A stretch of 12,744 nucleotides of DNA. Origin: Patescibacteria group bacterium (lineage in GTDB: Bacteria > Patescibacteriota > UBA1384 > XYA2-FULL-43-10 > 1-14-0-10-43-13). Below, piece by piece: positions 12,410 through 12,744 of this stretch (positions are counted from its first letter, which is position 1; each line of letters begins with the position of its first letter). A model generated the notes under the pieces. It was not told where the DNA came from. It saw only the letters and a list, made by a program, of their open reading frames with translations, and did not search any database. Made by a program: the position numbers and the translations under genes. Where the stretch lies: assembly GCA_022705465.1 (NCBI GenBank), contig JAKJEK010000011.1, positions 1 to 12,744 on the forward strand, written 5' to 3'.

Positions 12410-12416
12410 TATATTT

Positions 12417-12445
12417 ATGGTAACAAATAAAAAAATATAGATCAA
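12417..12445 (-). promoter_or_regulatory. Promoter giving a leaderless reductase transcript
   Basis: On the minus strand: TTGATC (12440-12445), 17 bases, TACCAT (12417-12422). The predicted start is at about 12410-12411, next to the GTG at 12409. There is no Shine-Dalgarno sequence. Confidence 0.45.
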
Positions 12446-12550
12446 CATTAATAATATTAAGCACTGCCCTGCATCTTGAACTCTGTTCTTAGCGGAGAGA
12501 TTTGACACTGCCGTTAGGGGAGAGTGTAGGGTGGTATTGTTAACGTTAAT

Positions 12551-12571
12551 CCTTTACCGTCGAGGTTATGG
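12551..12571 (+). promoter_or_regulatory. Possible MerR-type operator
   Basis: CCTTTACC (12551-12558), spacer GTCGA and GGTTATGG (12564-12571): an inverted repeat matching at six of eight positions, 44 bases before the merR-like start. MerR proteins bind such repeats in their own promoters. I could not fix a -10/-35 pair here. Confidence 0.4.
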
Positions 12572-12614
12572 CGGGAAAATAATTATTGGCGATTTAACCA
12601 TGGAGAGCAATCTT

Positions 12615-12744
12615 ATGTACCGGATAGGAGTGTTTTCGAAAATGAACAGAGTAACGATAAAAGCTTTGCGGTACTACGACGAAGTTGGTTTGCTGAAGCC
12701 GTCTCGGGTGGACGAATGGACTAATTACCGGTATTACGGCGCGG
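12615..12744 (+). CDS. MerR-family transcriptional regulator (3' partial)
   Basis: 43 residues are visible before the window ends. The N-terminal winged helix-turn-helix is typical: MYRIGVFSKMNRVTIKALRY, then YDEVGLLKPSRVDEWTNYRYY. The start at 12615 has GGAGAG nine bases upstream; an in-frame ATG at 12600 lies ahead of that site and is less likely. Family members with this N-terminus often carry a GyrI-like effector-binding domain or a multidrug-sensing domain at the C-terminus, which would be outside the window. The gene is divergent from the reductase gene, and the 205-base space between them holds the operator-like repeat. Confidence 0.9.
   Translation, partial: MYRIGVFSKMNRVTIKALRYYDEVGLLKPSRVDEWTNYRYYGA

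Noticed and set aside
12410..12508. N-terminal membrane-helix extension of the reductase
   Set aside because: The hydrophobic residues come from AT-rich promoter DNA; the upstream GTG has no ribosome-binding site, and the family core begins right after the GTG at 12409.
1..12744. CRISPR array, transposase, integrase, toxin-antitoxin or phage genes
   Set aside because: No regularly spaced repeats and no frames with motifs of these families were found on either strand.

Overview
The window reads as chromosomal DNA of a small-genome bacterium, most likely a member of the Candidate Phyla Radiation (Patescibacteria). That placement is inference: it rests on the style of the genes (a membrane protein ending in a carboxypeptidase-regulatory-like domain, a short HolB without a Walker A motif, tiny zinc-ribbon proteins, single-gene transcription units, several GTG and TTG starts) and not on a phylogenetic marker. 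No plasmid, phage, transposase or CRISPR genes are visible.

Left part (1-4200): the C-terminal end of a membrane protein; a two-gene operon of a small membrane protein and an MGMT-type DNA repair protein; a LigB/MEMO-family protein; a type IV pilin-like prepilin; a site-2-protease-like M50 membrane peptidase on the minus strand; ribosomal protein L28; and a convergent double zinc-ribbon protein. Centre (4200-6720): HolB (clamp-loader delta prime), a TPR membrane protein, then a stable-RNA/ribosome cluster of tRNA-Thr(GGT), tRNA-Tyr(GTA), tRNA-Thr(TGT), rpmG (L33) and tRNA-Trp(CCA). This echoes the classic bacterial Thr-Tyr-(Gly)-Thr-tuf and rpmG-Trp-secE-nusG order, but tuf, secE and nusG are absent. 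A 5' half copy of tRNA-Trp lies directly before the intact gene, and a 41-bp repeat begins at the tRNA 3' end and recurs 914 bp downstream.

Right part (6720-12744): a gene-poor stretch with operator-like inverted repeats, an AT-rich patch and a perfect DnaA box, then a perfect-consensus promoter driving a small GC-rich orphan gene; a membrane-anchored amidohydrolase; an AlkD-like DNA glycosylase; a second orphan gene; a decayed ABC-transporter ATPase; a TFIIB-type zinc-ribbon protein; a third orphan gene; a RibD-C/dihydrofolate-reductase-like enzyme; and the start of a MerR-family regulator that runs off the end.

The most distinctive pattern is the set of three unrelated-looking orphan genes (7239, 9699, 11004). 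Each sits alone between its own promoter, strong Shine-Dalgarno sequence and terminator; two share an almost identical GGAGGGAG ribosome-binding site, and the first has far higher GC at third codon positions than its neighbours. Two DNA-alkylation-repair proteins (MGMT-like and AlkD-like) occur in the window but are not in one operon.
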